DNA from: a bacterium | Lineage (GTDB): Bacteria > UBA8248 | NCBI GenBank assembly: GCA_022828125.1 | Contig: JAJEJD010000020.1 | Span: forward strand, 62,001-126,000 | Direction of reading: 5' to 3' | Length of the DNA: 64,000 bases | In this document: piece by piece, positions 19,581 through 28,919 of the stretch | Position numbering within the stretch: the first letter of the stretch is position 1 | Layout of the letters: the number at the start of each line of letters is the position of its first letter | Made by a program: the position numbers and the translations under genes | The notes under the pieces: model-generated | The model's input: the letters and a program-made list of their open reading frames with translations, nothing else | Database searches by the model: none | Told to the model about the DNA's origin: nothing

Positions 19581-20876
19581 ATGAATAAGAATCCCATCGA
19601 CACGAACACAGATACTCAACGCCCAAAATCGAATCGAGGCCGCGAAGTCTTTTCCTGGTGCATGTACGATTTTGCAAACTCCGCTTTTCCGACGCTAATT
19701 GTTACGGTTGCATACAGCGTCTATTTCAAGACAATCGTAGCGGGGGGCGGTGGGAGAGGAGATTTTCTATGGGGGGTTGCGCTCTCAATGGCCATGATTT
19801 TAAGCGTGTCCATCACCCCGCCTTTGAGCGCGGTCGCCGACAGGCGAAGCACCCGAAAGCGCTTTTTGGTGCTTTTCGCCTATATTTGCGTATTGGCCAC
19901 CGCCCTTTTGGCAAATGTAACCGCCGGCATGATCTTCGCCGGCATGGCGCTTTTCATCATCGCCACCGCTGCATTCGAAAGCTCTCTTATCTTCTACAAC
20001 TCTTTTTTGCCTGATGTCTCTACGCCCGAAACCATCGGGAAGGTTAGCGGATGGGGCTGGGGACTTGGATATCTGGGCGGATTACTTTGTCTTTTTTTGG
20101 TCAAGCCTTTGTTGGCGGGAGGGTTCTCGCAGGAAAATCTTCCCCTGTTCCGTATGAGTTTTGTTGCGGTCGCCGGGTTTTATGGCCTGTTCACGATTCC
20201 TCTAATTTTCTGGCTTCGCGAAACCAAAACAAATTCCACAAAACCAAGCGAAAAAGGCGCTTTCGCCGAATTATGGGAAACACTACGGGACACGAGAAAG
20301 ACTCCCGGCGCACTCAAATTCCTCGTTGCCTTTTTCCTCTATAACGACGGAATTGTCACCGTCATCTCTTTCAGTTCGATCTATGCGGTTTCTACGCTGA
20401 ATTTCAGCATGGGTGAAGTGCTGAGTCTCTTTATAATGGTTCAAGTCTCGGCTGGGGTCGGCGCGTTCGCTCTCGGGTATTTGACTGACGCATGGGGACC
20501 GCGAAAAACGATTCTGCTGACCCTCGTGAATTGGTGTGTGGTCGTCATCGTGGCCTATTTCACTGACTCCAAATATGTATTCTTGGGCATTTCACTATTG
20601 GCGGGGCTTTCACTTGGTTCCAGCCAATCAGCAAGCCGTGCTCTGATGACCAGCTATATTCCTGAAAAAAGAGCTGCGCAATCATTTTCGTTTTACGGTA
20701 TTTGCGGCAAAATGAGTTCTGTTCTCGGCCCACTGGTTTTTGGGGGAGTGTCCGCACTGACTGGTGACCAGAGAACTGCGATATTATCTGTGCTCGCTTT
20801 TTTCCTGGTGGGGGGCGCTTTGCTATGGCTAACACCGGAAACCAGAAAATCGGCTCTGCCTAACCAAAGGACATGA
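19581..20876 (+). CDS. MFS transporter, UMF1/Atg22-like
   Basis: 431 residues, twelve predicted membrane segments. The N-terminal signature FSWCMYDFANSAFPTLIVTVAYSVYF is characteristic of the UMF1 family, whose yeast relative Atg22 exports amino acids from the vacuole; bacterial substrates are not known. It is divergent from the AsmA-like gene with about 157 nt of AT-rich DNA between. The ribosome site is weak. Probably a separate transcription unit from the genes that follow. Confidence 0.85.
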   Translation: MNKNPIDTNTDTQRPKSNRGREVFSWCMYDFANSAFPTLIVTVAYSVYFKTIVAGGGGRGDFLWGVALSMAMILSVSITPPLSAVADRRSTRKRFLVLFAYICVLATALLANVTAGMIFAGMALFIIATAAFESSLIFYNSFLPDVSTPETIGKVSGWGWGLGYLGGLLCLFLVKPLLAGGFSQENLPLFRMSFVAVAGFYGLFTIPLIFWLRETKTNSTKPSEKGAFAELWETLRDTRKTPGALKFLVAFFLYNDGIVTVISFSSIYAVSTLNFSMGEVLSLFIMVQVSAGVGAFALGYLTDAWGPRKTILLTLVNWCVVVIVAYFTDSKYVFLGISLLAGLSLGSSQSASRALMTSYIPEKRAAQSFSFYGICGKMSSVLGPLVFGGVSALTGDQRTAILSVLAFFLVGGALLWLTPETRKSALPNQRT

Positions 20877-20950
20877 TGCGCTCGAACGCTGTTGCCGAAA
20901 ACACAACAAGTTGACTGTTTCGTCTCCTGCGGGCATCTCCTGGAGTTGAC

Positions 20951-21316
20951 TTGGAATTTCGTGAACAGATTTACCAAAGGCTGATGTTTCATCTTGGGGA
21001 AATCGATGTTTCAAGAGAAACAGTCGACGCCTTCACTTCGGACATCGTCCACATTCTCGACCGAATTACGCAAGATAGAATATACGAGGCCAGTTTACGG
21101 CAGATTCTCCAGCGTTTCGCCGATGAATGGGCAGAGCAATCTTCTCGTAGGATTCTGGATTCCAAAAGTGATGAAGCCACGGAAATCGTATATGAAATGA
21201 TTGACCGCCAAGCCAGAAACCGCGCTATCCGCGCGCTCAGGCAAGCTTTGCTCGAAACACTGCAAGGACAGAAAAAACCATTGGACGATCTGGATTTTTT
21301 TGACGAGATCGAGTGA
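20951..21316 (+). CDS. conserved-looking alpha-helical protein of unknown function
   Basis: 121 residues, almost wholly helical and charged, with an acidic end (DDLDFFDEIE). The TTG at 20951 is chosen because GGAG (20942-20945) sits 5 nt before; an ATG at 20984 is the alternative. It is followed by the 21338 gene after 21 nt, so the two are likely one operon. No motif recognised. Confidence 0.6.
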   Translation: MEFREQIYQRLMFHLGEIDVSRETVDAFTSDIVHILDRITQDRIYEASLRQILQRFADEWAEQSSRRILDSKSDEATEIVYEMIDRQARNRAIRALRQALLETLQGQKKPLDDLDFFDEIE

Positions 21317-21337
21317 CTTTCAAGACAGAGGTTTAGG

Positions 21338-21733
21338 ATGCCAGAGAAAAATCTAGCGGAAGAAATCGCAAAACGCAGAGGACGCAGATATCCGGCCCAT
21401 GAATTCATCGCCGAAAAATTTCCCGACTACATGGAAGCGCTATTACATCTCGATGAGATCATTCGCGCGAAAGAGAGAAGATTCGGCGAAGCAATGCATG
21501 AACTCTTTCATATCATAGCACTCGCCGTTGAGGGTTCGAATCCGCATAACCAGCCACACCTCAAACAGCACCTGAAAAAAGGTCTCAAATTGGGCTTGCA
21601 CCCGGAAGAAATTGCAGAAGCACTTATGGTCTGCGTAAACCCGGCAGGCTCCAAAGTGCTTACGTATGGCGTAACCTGTATGCTCGAAGCAATGGATGAA
21701 CTCAAAGACGAAGGCTGGAAATACCCCGATTAA
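21338..21733 (+). CDS. carboxymuconolactone decarboxylase (AhpD-like) family protein
   Basis: 131 residues. The C-terminal half, HLKQHLKKGLKLGLHPEEIAEALMVCVNPAGSKVL, follows the family pattern of a helix pair ending in EEI-E-L. The CxxC pair of AhpD peroxidases is missing, so a redox role is unlikely by that mechanism; members without it include decarboxylase-like and unknown proteins. A short GAGG ribosome site precedes it. Cytoplasmic. Confidence 0.65.
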   Translation: MPEKNLAEEIAKRRGRRYPAHEFIAEKFPDYMEALLHLDEIIRAKERRFGEAMHELFHIIALAVEGSNPHNQPHLKQHLKKGLKLGLHPEEIAEALMVCVNPAGSKVLTYGVTCMLEAMDELKDEGWKYPD

Positions 21734-21757
21734 ACAAAGACTCGCCTAGACTTTGTT
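21733..21757. terminator. weak bidirectional hairpin between convergent genes
   Basis: AACAAAG (21733-21739) pairs with CTTTGTT (21751-21757) around 11 nt, with an extra CT/AG pair inside. It lies at the junction of the 21338 gene and the convergent cupin gene. Confidence 0.5.
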
Positions 21758-21767
21758 CGAGTGGGAC

Positions 21768-22097
21768 TCACGCTTCTGCCCGAATCGCCTCCTCACGCAA
21801 TGGAGAATATATGCCGATGTACGTGATGGGTGTGGGGGCATCCAGTCTGTGCGGCACCCCCTTGGGTATGTGGACCACCTGACCCGCTTTGACATTGCGC
21901 GTTTCACCGGCGACTGTAAACGTAGCTTCGCCCTTCATGAGATATACGAGTTGCTCCACATCATGAGTATGGTCCTGCTCCGTTCCTCCCTCTCTTTCGA
22001 TATACAACATCATGACCTGCTCCCCGACGACGAGCCTGCGCTCCCGGCCCGGCATCTTTTGGGGTTCAATTTCCGCCAGATCGTAGAAATACTGCAT
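21768..22097 (-). CDS. cupin-domain protein
   Basis: 109 residues, one small beta-barrel. The two cupin motifs are visible: the metal-binding H-x-H region in DHTHDVEQLVYLMKGEATF and the second motif in VVHIPKGVPHRLDAP. Single-domain cupins of this size bind a metal and act as isomerases, dioxygenases or ligand sensors; the sequence does not tell which. An AGGAGGAG ribosome site precedes the ATG. It is transcribed away from gltX. Confidence 0.8.
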   Translation of the reverse strand: MQYFYDLAEIEPQKMPGRERRLVVGEQVMMLYIEREGGTEQDHTHDVEQLVYLMKGEATFTVAGETRNVKAGQVVHIPKGVPHRLDAPTPITYIGIYSPLREEAIRAEA

Positions 22098-22266
22098 TCG
22101 TCCGCTCCTCCTGGTTTTCGTTTAGAATTGATTTTCCGATTGTTGACTTTTGGAACTTCAATCGCAAGGCCATCACAAGACCCGCCTTGCAATCACACAC
22201 CCATCATCCCTAGAATCCTCTCCTGTTTTGTCGAACCTCCGCAGCTTACTAAAGGATAAATTCTTG

Positions 22267-23676
22267 ATGAATACCGACATCCGAGTTCGTTTTGCTCCAT
22301 CCAATACGGGCCACCTCCATATCGGCGGCGCGCGCACCGCGTTGTTCAATTGGTTTTTTGCGAAACATCACGAAGGCACAGCCATTTTAAGAGTCGAGGA
22401 TACCGACCGCCAACGCTCTACGGAAGAATTCTACGACGCAATCCTGGAAGCATTCGATTGGCTGGGTCTCGAATGGGATGAAGGCCCATATCGCCAGTCC
22501 CAGCGGATGGATTTATACCAAGAAGCAGCCAATAAACTCCTGTCTTCCGGCAATGCCTATCGGTGTACGTGCACACCAGATGAGGTGAATGAAATGCGTG
22601 AGCGAGCTCGCGCCGAGGGGAAAACACCCAAATACGACGGCACCTGTCGGGATCGATATGACAAAGACCCCGCCGCCCCATTTTGCCTTCGCCTCCGAGT
22701 CCCGGATGAGGGGGAGACGATTTTTAACGATATCCTCTCCGGAAATATCTCGTTCGAAAACTCTCAACTCGATGATATGGTCATCGTCCGAACTGACGGG
22801 ACACCTACATACAACTTTTGCGTAGCTATCGACGACATCGACATGCAGATTAGCCACGTGATACGTGGCAACGACCACCTATCCAATACCCCAAAGCAAG
22901 TTCTCGTCTATCGGGCTCTGAATGAACCCACACCAAAATTCGCACACATATCGATGATACTAGGTCCCGACAAAAAACGACTATCAAAACGTCATGGCGC
23001 AGATTCGGTACTCGAATATAAAGAGCGGGGTTTCCTCCCTGAAGCGCTGATCAACTATCTGGTGCGACTCGGCTGGAGCCATGGAGATCAAGAAATTTTC
23101 ACCAAAGAAGAAATTATCGAGAATTTCTCATTGGAGAATTTGAACAGGTCTGCCGCCATCTTCAATCCGGAAAAATTATTGTGGCTGAATCAGGAATACA
23201 TCAAATCGGCCGATAGTGGTTTTCTCGTCGAATCGCTCGATTCTGGCCTTAAAGACCGGGGCCTGTCACCAGACCAGTTAAATCACAGGACACGCATGGG
23301 CATTGTGGATGAACTCAGAACACGCTCGAGCACCTTGGTAGATATGATAGAAGGCGCTCTTTTTTTCTTCGAAGATGAAGTCGAATGGGACGAGAAGGCA
23401 GCTTCGAAATTCCTGACCCCGCAGAGTTCGAGGTTGATGCTGAAACTGCGGAATGAATTGAGTGAAATCGATACGTTTACATCCAAACACATCAAATCGG
23501 CTTTTCATCGCGTTATGGACGAAGAAGCCGTAAAGCTCGGTAAACTGGCGCAACCCGTGCGCGTCGCTATCACAGGCGGCACTATCAGTCCCGGTATCTT
23601 TGAAACTCTCAGCCTTCTCGGAAGAGACAGGAGTCTGCACCGTCTCGACGCGGCTCTGGGCAGAGTCAATCAGTAA
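22267..23676 (+). CDS. gltX: glutamyl-tRNA synthetase
   Basis: 469 residues from the ATG at 22267, where the family's N-terminus begins (IRVRFAPSNTGHLHIGGART); a frame from 22150 adds 39 unrelated residues. HIGG near residue 18 and KRLSKRHG near residue 240 are the class I HIGH and KMSKS signatures. The C-terminal helical part (about 330-469) is the anticodon-binding domain. It charges tRNA-Glu. If the genome lacks GlnRS it would also charge tRNA-Gln for GatCAB. The next gene is tRNA-Gln. Confidence 0.96.
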   Translation: MNTDIRVRFAPSNTGHLHIGGARTALFNWFFAKHHEGTAILRVEDTDRQRSTEEFYDAILEAFDWLGLEWDEGPYRQSQRMDLYQEAANKLLSSGNAYRCTCTPDEVNEMRERARAEGKTPKYDGTCRDRYDKDPAAPFCLRLRVPDEGETIFNDILSGNISFENSQLDDMVIVRTDGTPTYNFCVAIDDIDMQISHVIRGNDHLSNTPKQVLVYRALNEPTPKFAHISMILGPDKKRLSKRHGADSVLEYKERGFLPEALINYLVRLGWSHGDQEIFTKEEIIENFSLENLNRSAAIFNPEKLLWLNQEYIKSADSGFLVESLDSGLKDRGLSPDQLNHRTRMGIVDELRTRSSTLVDMIEGALFFFEDEVEWDEKAASKFLTPQSSRLMLKLRNELSEIDTFTSKHIKSAFHRVMDEEAVKLGKLAQPVRVAITGGTISPGIFETLSLLGRDRSLHRLDAALGRVNQ

Positions 23677-23737
23677 ATCACACCGATATCGTCCTTGACG
23701 AATAAAGAACGCATACATATAAACATCTAGGTCTTTT

Positions 23738-23811
23738 TGGGGGATCGTCTAGCGGCAGGACACCAGACTCTGGATCTGGGTACGGAGGTTCGAATCCTCC
23801 TCCCCCAGCCA
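23738..23811 (+). tRNA. tRNA-Gln (anticodon CTG)
   Basis: Cloverleaf by eye: acceptor stem TGGGGGA/TCCCCCA, discriminator G, encoded CCA at 23809-23811; anticodon stem CCAGA/TCTGG around loop CTCTGGA, giving CTG; T-arm GGAGG-TTCGAAT-CCTCC. It reads CAG codons. It follows gltX by 61 nt. Confidence 0.95.
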
Positions 23812-23885
23812 CTCAATTCTTACGAGTTATATTCGGCGCACGGAATTTCGTAGTTTTCTTTGATCCTTTATCCAAGGAGATGACA

Positions 23886-24542
23886 ATGACTCTAAGAATC
23901 AATGATGAAGCACCAGATTTTTCCGCTGATACGACCCAAGGATCCATCAATTTTCATGAATGGATTGGCGATGGTTGGGCCATCATATTTTCACACCCGA
24001 AGGACTTTACACCCGTCTGCACTACGGAACTCGGGACGATGGCCGGACTCAAGCCGGAATTCGACAAAAGAAACTGCAAAGTGATCGGCATCAGCGTCGA
24101 CGGGGTTTCCGATCACGAAAAATGGTCGAAAGATATCGAAAGTTCTCAGGGCCATGCCGTGAATTATCCTTTGATCGGCGATCCCGCACTTAATATCGTT
24201 AAAGCCTTTGACATGCTGCCTGCCGACGCAGGCGACACTTCAGATGGCCGGACGGCCGCAGATAATGCGACGGCCCGCTCGGTTTTCGTTATCGGGCCGG
24301 ACAAGAGAATCAAGGCGACGCTCACCTATCCAATGAGCACGGGCCGGAATTTTAGCGAAATCCTGAGACTGCTCGATTCCTGCCAGTTGACGGCCAGCGA
24401 ACAGGTGGCGACCCCGGCGAACTGGCAGCAGGGCGAAGACGTGATTATTTTGCCGGCCGTTTCCGATGAGGATGCGAAGAAGAAATACCCGGAGGGATGG
24501 GAATCGCCGCTTCCTTATATTCGGGTCGTCAAACAACCATAA
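23886..24542 (+). CDS. 1-Cys (Prx6-type) peroxiredoxin
   Basis: 218 residues. The second ATG at 23886 is used because the AAGGAG site (23874-23879) directly touches the first ATG at 23880. The peroxidatic Cys 45 lies in DFTPVCTTEL and Arg of the active site in NATARSVFVIG. The long C-terminal dimer arm (ILPAVSDEDAKKKYPEGWESPLPYIRVV) marks the Prx6 subgroup. It reduces hydrogen peroxide and alkyl hydroperoxides in the cytoplasm. A terminator hairpin follows. Confidence 0.93.
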   Translation: MTLRINDEAPDFSADTTQGSINFHEWIGDGWAIIFSHPKDFTPVCTTELGTMAGLKPEFDKRNCKVIGISVDGVSDHEKWSKDIESSQGHAVNYPLIGDPALNIVKAFDMLPADAGDTSDGRTAADNATARSVFVIGPDKRIKATLTYPMSTGRNFSEILRLLDSCQLTASEQVATPANWQQGEDVIILPAVSDEDAKKKYPEGWESPLPYIRVVKQP

Positions 24543-24620
24543 CTATTTTCACACCCACCGATGCAAGCAAACGATAAAGTGATACGCCGTCGCTGATTTC
24601 TCATTCAGCAAAGCAAAACA

Positions 24621-24657
24621 AAAGAGCCGCGGCCAGGAACATCAGCCGCGGCTCTTT
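24621..24657. terminator. bidirectional hairpin terminator
   Basis: 13-bp stem AAAGAGCCGCGGC (24621-24633) with 24645-24657, 11-nt loop, U/A-rich outer ends. Sits between the convergent peroxiredoxin and binding-protein genes. Confidence 0.8.
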
Positions 24658-24676
24658 ACGTTTTCCAGCGAAAAGG

Positions 24677-25672
24677 CTAGTTTTTCCATCCTTCAGCTTT
24701 CATGGCCTCTTTCACCATGCTCAAATCCATGCCTTCCTTGCGAAGATCCACTGTACGTTTCGCTTTGCGTTTTTCCAGTAGCACCTTACCCATGTAATCG
24801 AACCACTTGTAATCCTGCTCGCTCGGGAGAAGACCAAAAGTCAGATCGTTCACAGAGGCTTTCACTATCTTAAGCTTGATTTTTGAACCCTTCGATTGCA
24901 AGTGGTTCAGGTAAATGCGCGCAAACTTATCGCGATTATCTCTGTGTAATTTCATACCACGAATGAACCCCCTCAAAAACTTCGTATAGACGTCTCTGTT
25001 ATTTTTGAGAGTTTTTCCATTGGCCATGATTATCCACAGGTTGTTTGCATATTTGCAAAATGTTTCCACCGTGCGGGCGTATCCCCTGTCGATGGCGATC
25101 GCAGCTTGCGGGTTGTTCAAAGCTATCATATCCACGGTCCGTGATTTGAGCGCCGCCATACGGGTATCGTTGTTCATGTTCACGGTCGTGAAGTCTTTCA
25201 CACTTAATCCATATTTCGGCAGAATGAAGGTTGTCAGCGTGAAATATGTACCCGTAGCTTTTCCTACCCCAAGTCTTTTGCCCTTCAAATCATGTAAGGT
25301 TTTTACAGGTGAATCGGGAGACGTTAGAATCTTGTTTGCTTTACACCAATAATTTGCATTTGCGATGCCGGGGGCATTCGCTTTCTTCGATATAGCGGAA
25401 TAAAAGGCACGATCAGCAGCGCCACCGACATCCAGGGAATTCGACAAAATCGCCTGGCGCATCAACTTCCCCTGAGCGAATTGTTTAATGGTGTATTTCC
25501 CCTTGCCGATGGTCTCATTGTAGTAGCCCATCTTATGAGCAACGATCGTGACCGCTCCCATAACAGAGCGGTGATGGCCGATTCGGAACGGCGTCGCACT
25601 TGCTGTATATGCAACTGACAACACCGCCGCGATGGTTATTGCAACTACGAAACAAATACTCCTTCCCTTCAT
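24677..25672 (-). CDS. NMT1/SsuA-type ABC transporter substrate-binding protein
   Basis: 331 residues from the ATG at 25672, which has a strong AAGGAGG site (25682-25688); a longer frame from 25714 lacks one. A signal peptide (MKGRSICFVVAITIAAVLSVAYTA) is followed by a periplasmic binding fold of the nitrate/sulfonate/pyrimidine-precursor class (HDLKGKRLGVGKATGTYF). Members bind aromatic, sulfonate or nitrile-like compounds. No permease or ATPase gene is next to it, so it is an orphan. Confidence 0.8.
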   Translation of the reverse strand: MKGRSICFVVAITIAAVLSVAYTASATPFRIGHHRSVMGAVTIVAHKMGYYNETIGKGKYTIKQFAQGKLMRQAILSNSLDVGGAADRAFYSAISKKANAPGIANANYWCKANKILTSPDSPVKTLHDLKGKRLGVGKATGTYFTLTTFILPKYGLSVKDFTTVNMNNDTRMAALKSRTVDMIALNNPQAAIAIDRGYARTVETFCKYANNLWIIMANGKTLKNNRDVYTKFLRGFIRGMKLHRDNRDKFARIYLNHLQSKGSKIKLKIVKASVNDLTFGLLPSEQDYKWFDYMGKVLLEKRKAKRTVDLRKEGMDLSMVKEAMKAEGWKN

Positions 25673-25900
25673 TACTAAATCCTCCTTGAGATTCATTGGC
25701 CCGAAGGCATCCAAGAATGCAAGCCTAAGTTGAGCAACCCGTTATCGGGGAGCTAATTTCAATCTCATTATTCCTATCAATTCAATGTATGGAGAAACCA
25801 TAACATATCTTCATACATAATAGTATCCCTCTACGCTCCAGGTATCCATCTCCCATTTACCGTCCCAAGGAAATTTCCAATTTGTTTCGACTTGCCTTGA

Positions 25901-27112
25901 TCAGGTAGTGGATTCCTGCTCAGGGCTTCGTATTTGCAAGGACAAAGCCAGGACAAAACCAACAAGTAAAACGATTGGAAGCGTCCAAAAAGCATTCAGC
26001 ATTCCGATTCTCTCCCCAAGCAAAGAGAGGGGAATCGCCGTTAATCCGGCAAATATCCAACCACTACCCAGTATCAATGAACTTGCAAACCCTCGGTGTT
26101 CGGGCAAATATTCTTGCGCCAAGGCAACAGATACCCCCATCGGTACAAAAACCCCTGCGCCAATGATTGCGAGAGATATATAAGCCCACTCCAAAGAAGA
26201 TAACTGAAACGCCACCATACCGGCCAAGGCGCATCCAACGCCGATGGTAATCACCTTGGGCTTCCCATACCTGTCACCCATAATACCGCCGAGCATCACA
26301 CCAATGGCTCCAGAGAAAAAAATGACCGTGTTGGCCATGCCGCCGCGCCAAAGCCCTAAACCATTTTCGACAAATATCGCGGGTAAAAATCCCCCCAAAT
26401 TCGCCAAAGTCGTCCCCCTAACGGCAGCGATGCCAAACAGGAGAAGTACAGGTCCTTGGACACGCTTCAGCGACACCAGCAACCCATCCTGCTGACTTGA
26501 GTCTTCGTCTTTCTTCTTTCTCCGGGGCGGAGCCGGCATCCCAAATTTCACACCCACCGTGGCGAGCGCAGCCACAAGGATGAAAACCCACAAATGCTCC
26601 ATTCCCATAGATTCTGCGATAAAAATGGCAATCAACGGACCAATCGCGAAACCCAGCCTTCCCGCCGTAACGAACAAGCTGACAATAAATCCAGCATGCT
26701 CGGAACTCAATCTACCCGCACGCGCGGCCATATCCGGATGGCATAAACCGAAAAGAATTCCCCCCATGATTACTGCGAAAGCCAAGCCATAGACGCTTGT
26801 CACCCATCCAATTGCCGTAAAGGCAACGGAACTGCCGATCAGGCCTACAGAAAGCCAGGGCAACCAGGGCCACCTGTCAATGATTACACCTGTGATGGGT
26901 TGTGTGATGGAACCGCTCACCGCCTGACATGAAATCAAAAAACCGATTGTCGTGATACTTAGCCCCAATTTTTCTTTTAGTAACGGAACCAAAGGCGCAA
27001 AGAAGTTCGCTTGGCTATCAACCACAAAGTGGGCAAAAAAAATGATGCCAGTTCCTGCCCAGGGCAAAGTTCGAAAAGACGGCTTCTCAGTATTTTGAGG
27101 ATTTTGATTCAT
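25901..27112 (-). CDS. MFS transporter, fosmidomycin-resistance-like
   Basis: 403 residues from the ATG at 27112; a frame that goes to 27271 only runs through the preceding gene. Twelve membrane segments. It starts 2 nt after the stop of the LLM oxidoreductase, so translation is probably coupled, and its ribosome site lies inside that gene. It is the last gene of a four-gene operon and probably imports or exports the compound that the operon degrades. Substrate unknown. Confidence 0.85.
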   Translation of the reverse strand: MNQNPQNTEKPSFRTLPWAGTGIIFFAHFVVDSQANFFAPLVPLLKEKLGLSITTIGFLISCQAVSGSITQPITGVIIDRWPWLPWLSVGLIGSSVAFTAIGWVTSVYGLAFAVIMGGILFGLCHPDMAARAGRLSSEHAGFIVSLFVTAGRLGFAIGPLIAIFIAESMGMEHLWVFILVAALATVGVKFGMPAPPRRKKKDEDSSQQDGLLVSLKRVQGPVLLLFGIAAVRGTTLANLGGFLPAIFVENGLGLWRGGMANTVIFFSGAIGVMLGGIMGDRYGKPKVITIGVGCALAGMVAFQLSSLEWAYISLAIIGAGVFVPMGVSVALAQEYLPEHRGFASSLILGSGWIFAGLTAIPLSLLGERIGMLNAFWTLPIVLLVGFVLALSLQIRSPEQESTT

Positions 27113-27114
27113 GT

Positions 27115-28113
27115 CTACCTTGGGGCCAGGGCCTTTAGCGTGCGTTCGACAGCTTCTTGATAACTCTCTCCAGCTAACACAGGGTCTATCATCAAAGCCG
27201 GCATATCCACCCCGGCATCCCGGAATGCGGCCAAGCGCTCCCGGCACCTCTCCGGTGGGCCGACAAGACAAAATTCATCAATGATGGGGTCTGTAATACC
27301 TTCGCACAAAGCCTTTTGATCACCTTGATCAAAGGCCGTTTTTATGCGCTCCGCCTCTTGTTCATAACCGCTTTCCCGTATCGAATTGTTGTATGCGGGA
27401 AGTCCCAGCCAATATGTCAATGTTTGGCGGGCGGCTTCTCTGGCTAAAGTGAGGTCATCACATAAAAAAGTATGTATTCCAAGATCAATTTCTACATCAC
27501 GGGGATTTCTATCTGCTCGTTTCGCGCCTACACCTCTCGCTTCCAAAAATGCACCCATTCTTGATAGCGGAACCATATACGGCAATAATCCATCCGCTAT
27601 TTCTCCGCCAAGCTCTGTCATCTTGGGACCGACAGCCGCTATGTATATTCGGACCGGATAGTTTGAGCGCCTGAATTTCAGCTCCTCTCCCTGGTAAGTC
27701 TGGACAGGAAGAGGATATACAGGCTCCCCCTCCAATACACCTTTCACCTCACTCACATAATTCCGCATATCTTCGAGAGGATTTCCAGGTTCTATCCCCA
27801 TCGCTTTGATCCGGGGCGGGTGCCCGAGACCGAGACCCAAGATATAGCGGCCGCCGGAGATTTCGCTGATCGCCACCGCACCTTGGGCCGCCATGGACGC
27901 ATGGCGCAAATATATGATGGCGACCGAACTTCCGATCTCGATCCTGGACGTGTATGTCGCCATCAACTGATTGATGGCCAGGGTGTCCGTCAAGGATTCT
28001 GTCGTATAAACACGAGCATATCCTAATTCCTCACCAAGCCTGGAAACCTCTCCTAACCCCTTGAAAGAAATGTCCGCAAAAGTGAGAAGCCAAAATCCGA
28101 GGCGATGCGTCAT
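27115..28113 (-). CDS. LLM-class (F420/FMN-dependent) oxidoreductase
   Basis: 332 residues with the bacterial-luciferase-like barrel: LGEELGYARVYTTESLTDTLA near residue 30, RIEIGSSVAIIYLRHASMAAQGAVAISEISGGRYILGLGLG near 60-100, and the LVGPPERCRERLAAFRDAGVDMP end. Whether it uses F420 or FMN cannot be read from sequence; F420 is more usual for this 330-residue form. It is third in the operon, 36 nt after the SDR gene. Confidence 0.88.
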   Translation of the reverse strand: MTHRLGFWLLTFADISFKGLGEVSRLGEELGYARVYTTESLTDTLAINQLMATYTSRIEIGSSVAIIYLRHASMAAQGAVAISEISGGRYILGLGLGHPPRIKAMGIEPGNPLEDMRNYVSEVKGVLEGEPVYPLPVQTYQGEELKFRRSNYPVRIYIAAVGPKMTELGGEIADGLLPYMVPLSRMGAFLEARGVGAKRADRNPRDVEIDLGIHTFLCDDLTLAREAARQTLTYWLGLPAYNNSIRESGYEQEAERIKTAFDQGDQKALCEGITDPIIDEFCLVGPPERCRERLAAFRDAGVDMPALMIDPVLAGESYQEAVERTLKALAPR

Positions 28114-28149
28114 ATTAAACCCTTCCGTAAACCGTGTCCTTGGGCATAC

Positions 28150-28905
28150 TCATTGGCATAATCTACCCCCATCAATCAATATGACTGCCCCGTTCATATA
28201 TGATGCTTCATCAGAAGCCATGAAAACAGCGCAATCGGCGATTTCTTCCGGAGCAGCAAATCGCCCCAACGGTATATTACTCATTAGTTTCTCTCGTCTA
28301 TCTGCTTGCGTTTCCACGCGGTGCTTCGTGCCCTCGCTCAGAGTTGTCCCCGGAGCTATCGCATTCACCCGAATCCCTTTGGGCCCGAGTTCTGCTGCAT
28401 GAGCCTTCGTCATCAGGTGCATGGCGCCTTTCGTGGCGCAATAGAGGGAATTATCGGGTACTCCCGCCTCCCCGGATGTCGAGCCAATGTTGATGATCTG
28501 ACCATCTGTCCTGGGAATCATGTGCTTGGCTGCCAATCCACTCAGAATGAACGAGGCCATCGCATTCACTTGAAAGAGAGCAACTACTTCTTCATGCGTG
28601 ACTTCTTCCACGGGCTTGTTGCAGCGGATTCCGGCGCAGTTCACCAAAATATCGAGCCTTCCTAAACGCCTTAGCGCGCGACTCATCAATGGAGCCGCAT
28701 TCGAGAGGTTCGATAAGTCAACCCCCTCGCCGGCCGCCGTTATTCCTTGGGCCTGACAATACGCAAGGGTCGAATCCAAAGCTGTCTGGTTTCTGCCACC
28801 CGCCAAATATAGTGAACATCCCTCTTCGGCGAAACGCCTTGAGATGGCGGAGCCGATTCCCACGGATGCTCCGGTGATCAAGGCCGTCTTTCCTTTTAGT
28901 CGCAT
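28150..28905 (-). CDS. short-chain dehydrogenase/reductase
   Basis: 251 residues. The cofactor motif TGASVGIG lies at residues 11-18; the NCAG-type motif, and the catalytic Ser and YxxxK (YCATK) follow in order, with INIGSTSGEAG before it. NAD(P)-dependent alcohol/ketone oxidoreductase of FabG type; substrate unknown. It starts 14 nt after the CMD-like gene. Confidence 0.92.
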   Translation of the reverse strand: MRLKGKTALITGASVGIGSAISRRFAEEGCSLYLAGGRNQTALDSTLAYCQAQGITAAGEGVDLSNLSNAAPLMSRALRRLGRLDILVNCAGIRCNKPVEEVTHEEVVALFQVNAMASFILSGLAAKHMIPRTDGQIINIGSTSGEAGVPDNSLYCATKGAMHLMTKAHAAELGPKGIRVNAIAPGTTLSEGTKHRVETQADRREKLMSNIPLGRFAAPEEIADCAVFMASDEASYMNGAVILIDGGRLCQ

Positions 28906-28919
28906 TTTGAGTGATCCCT

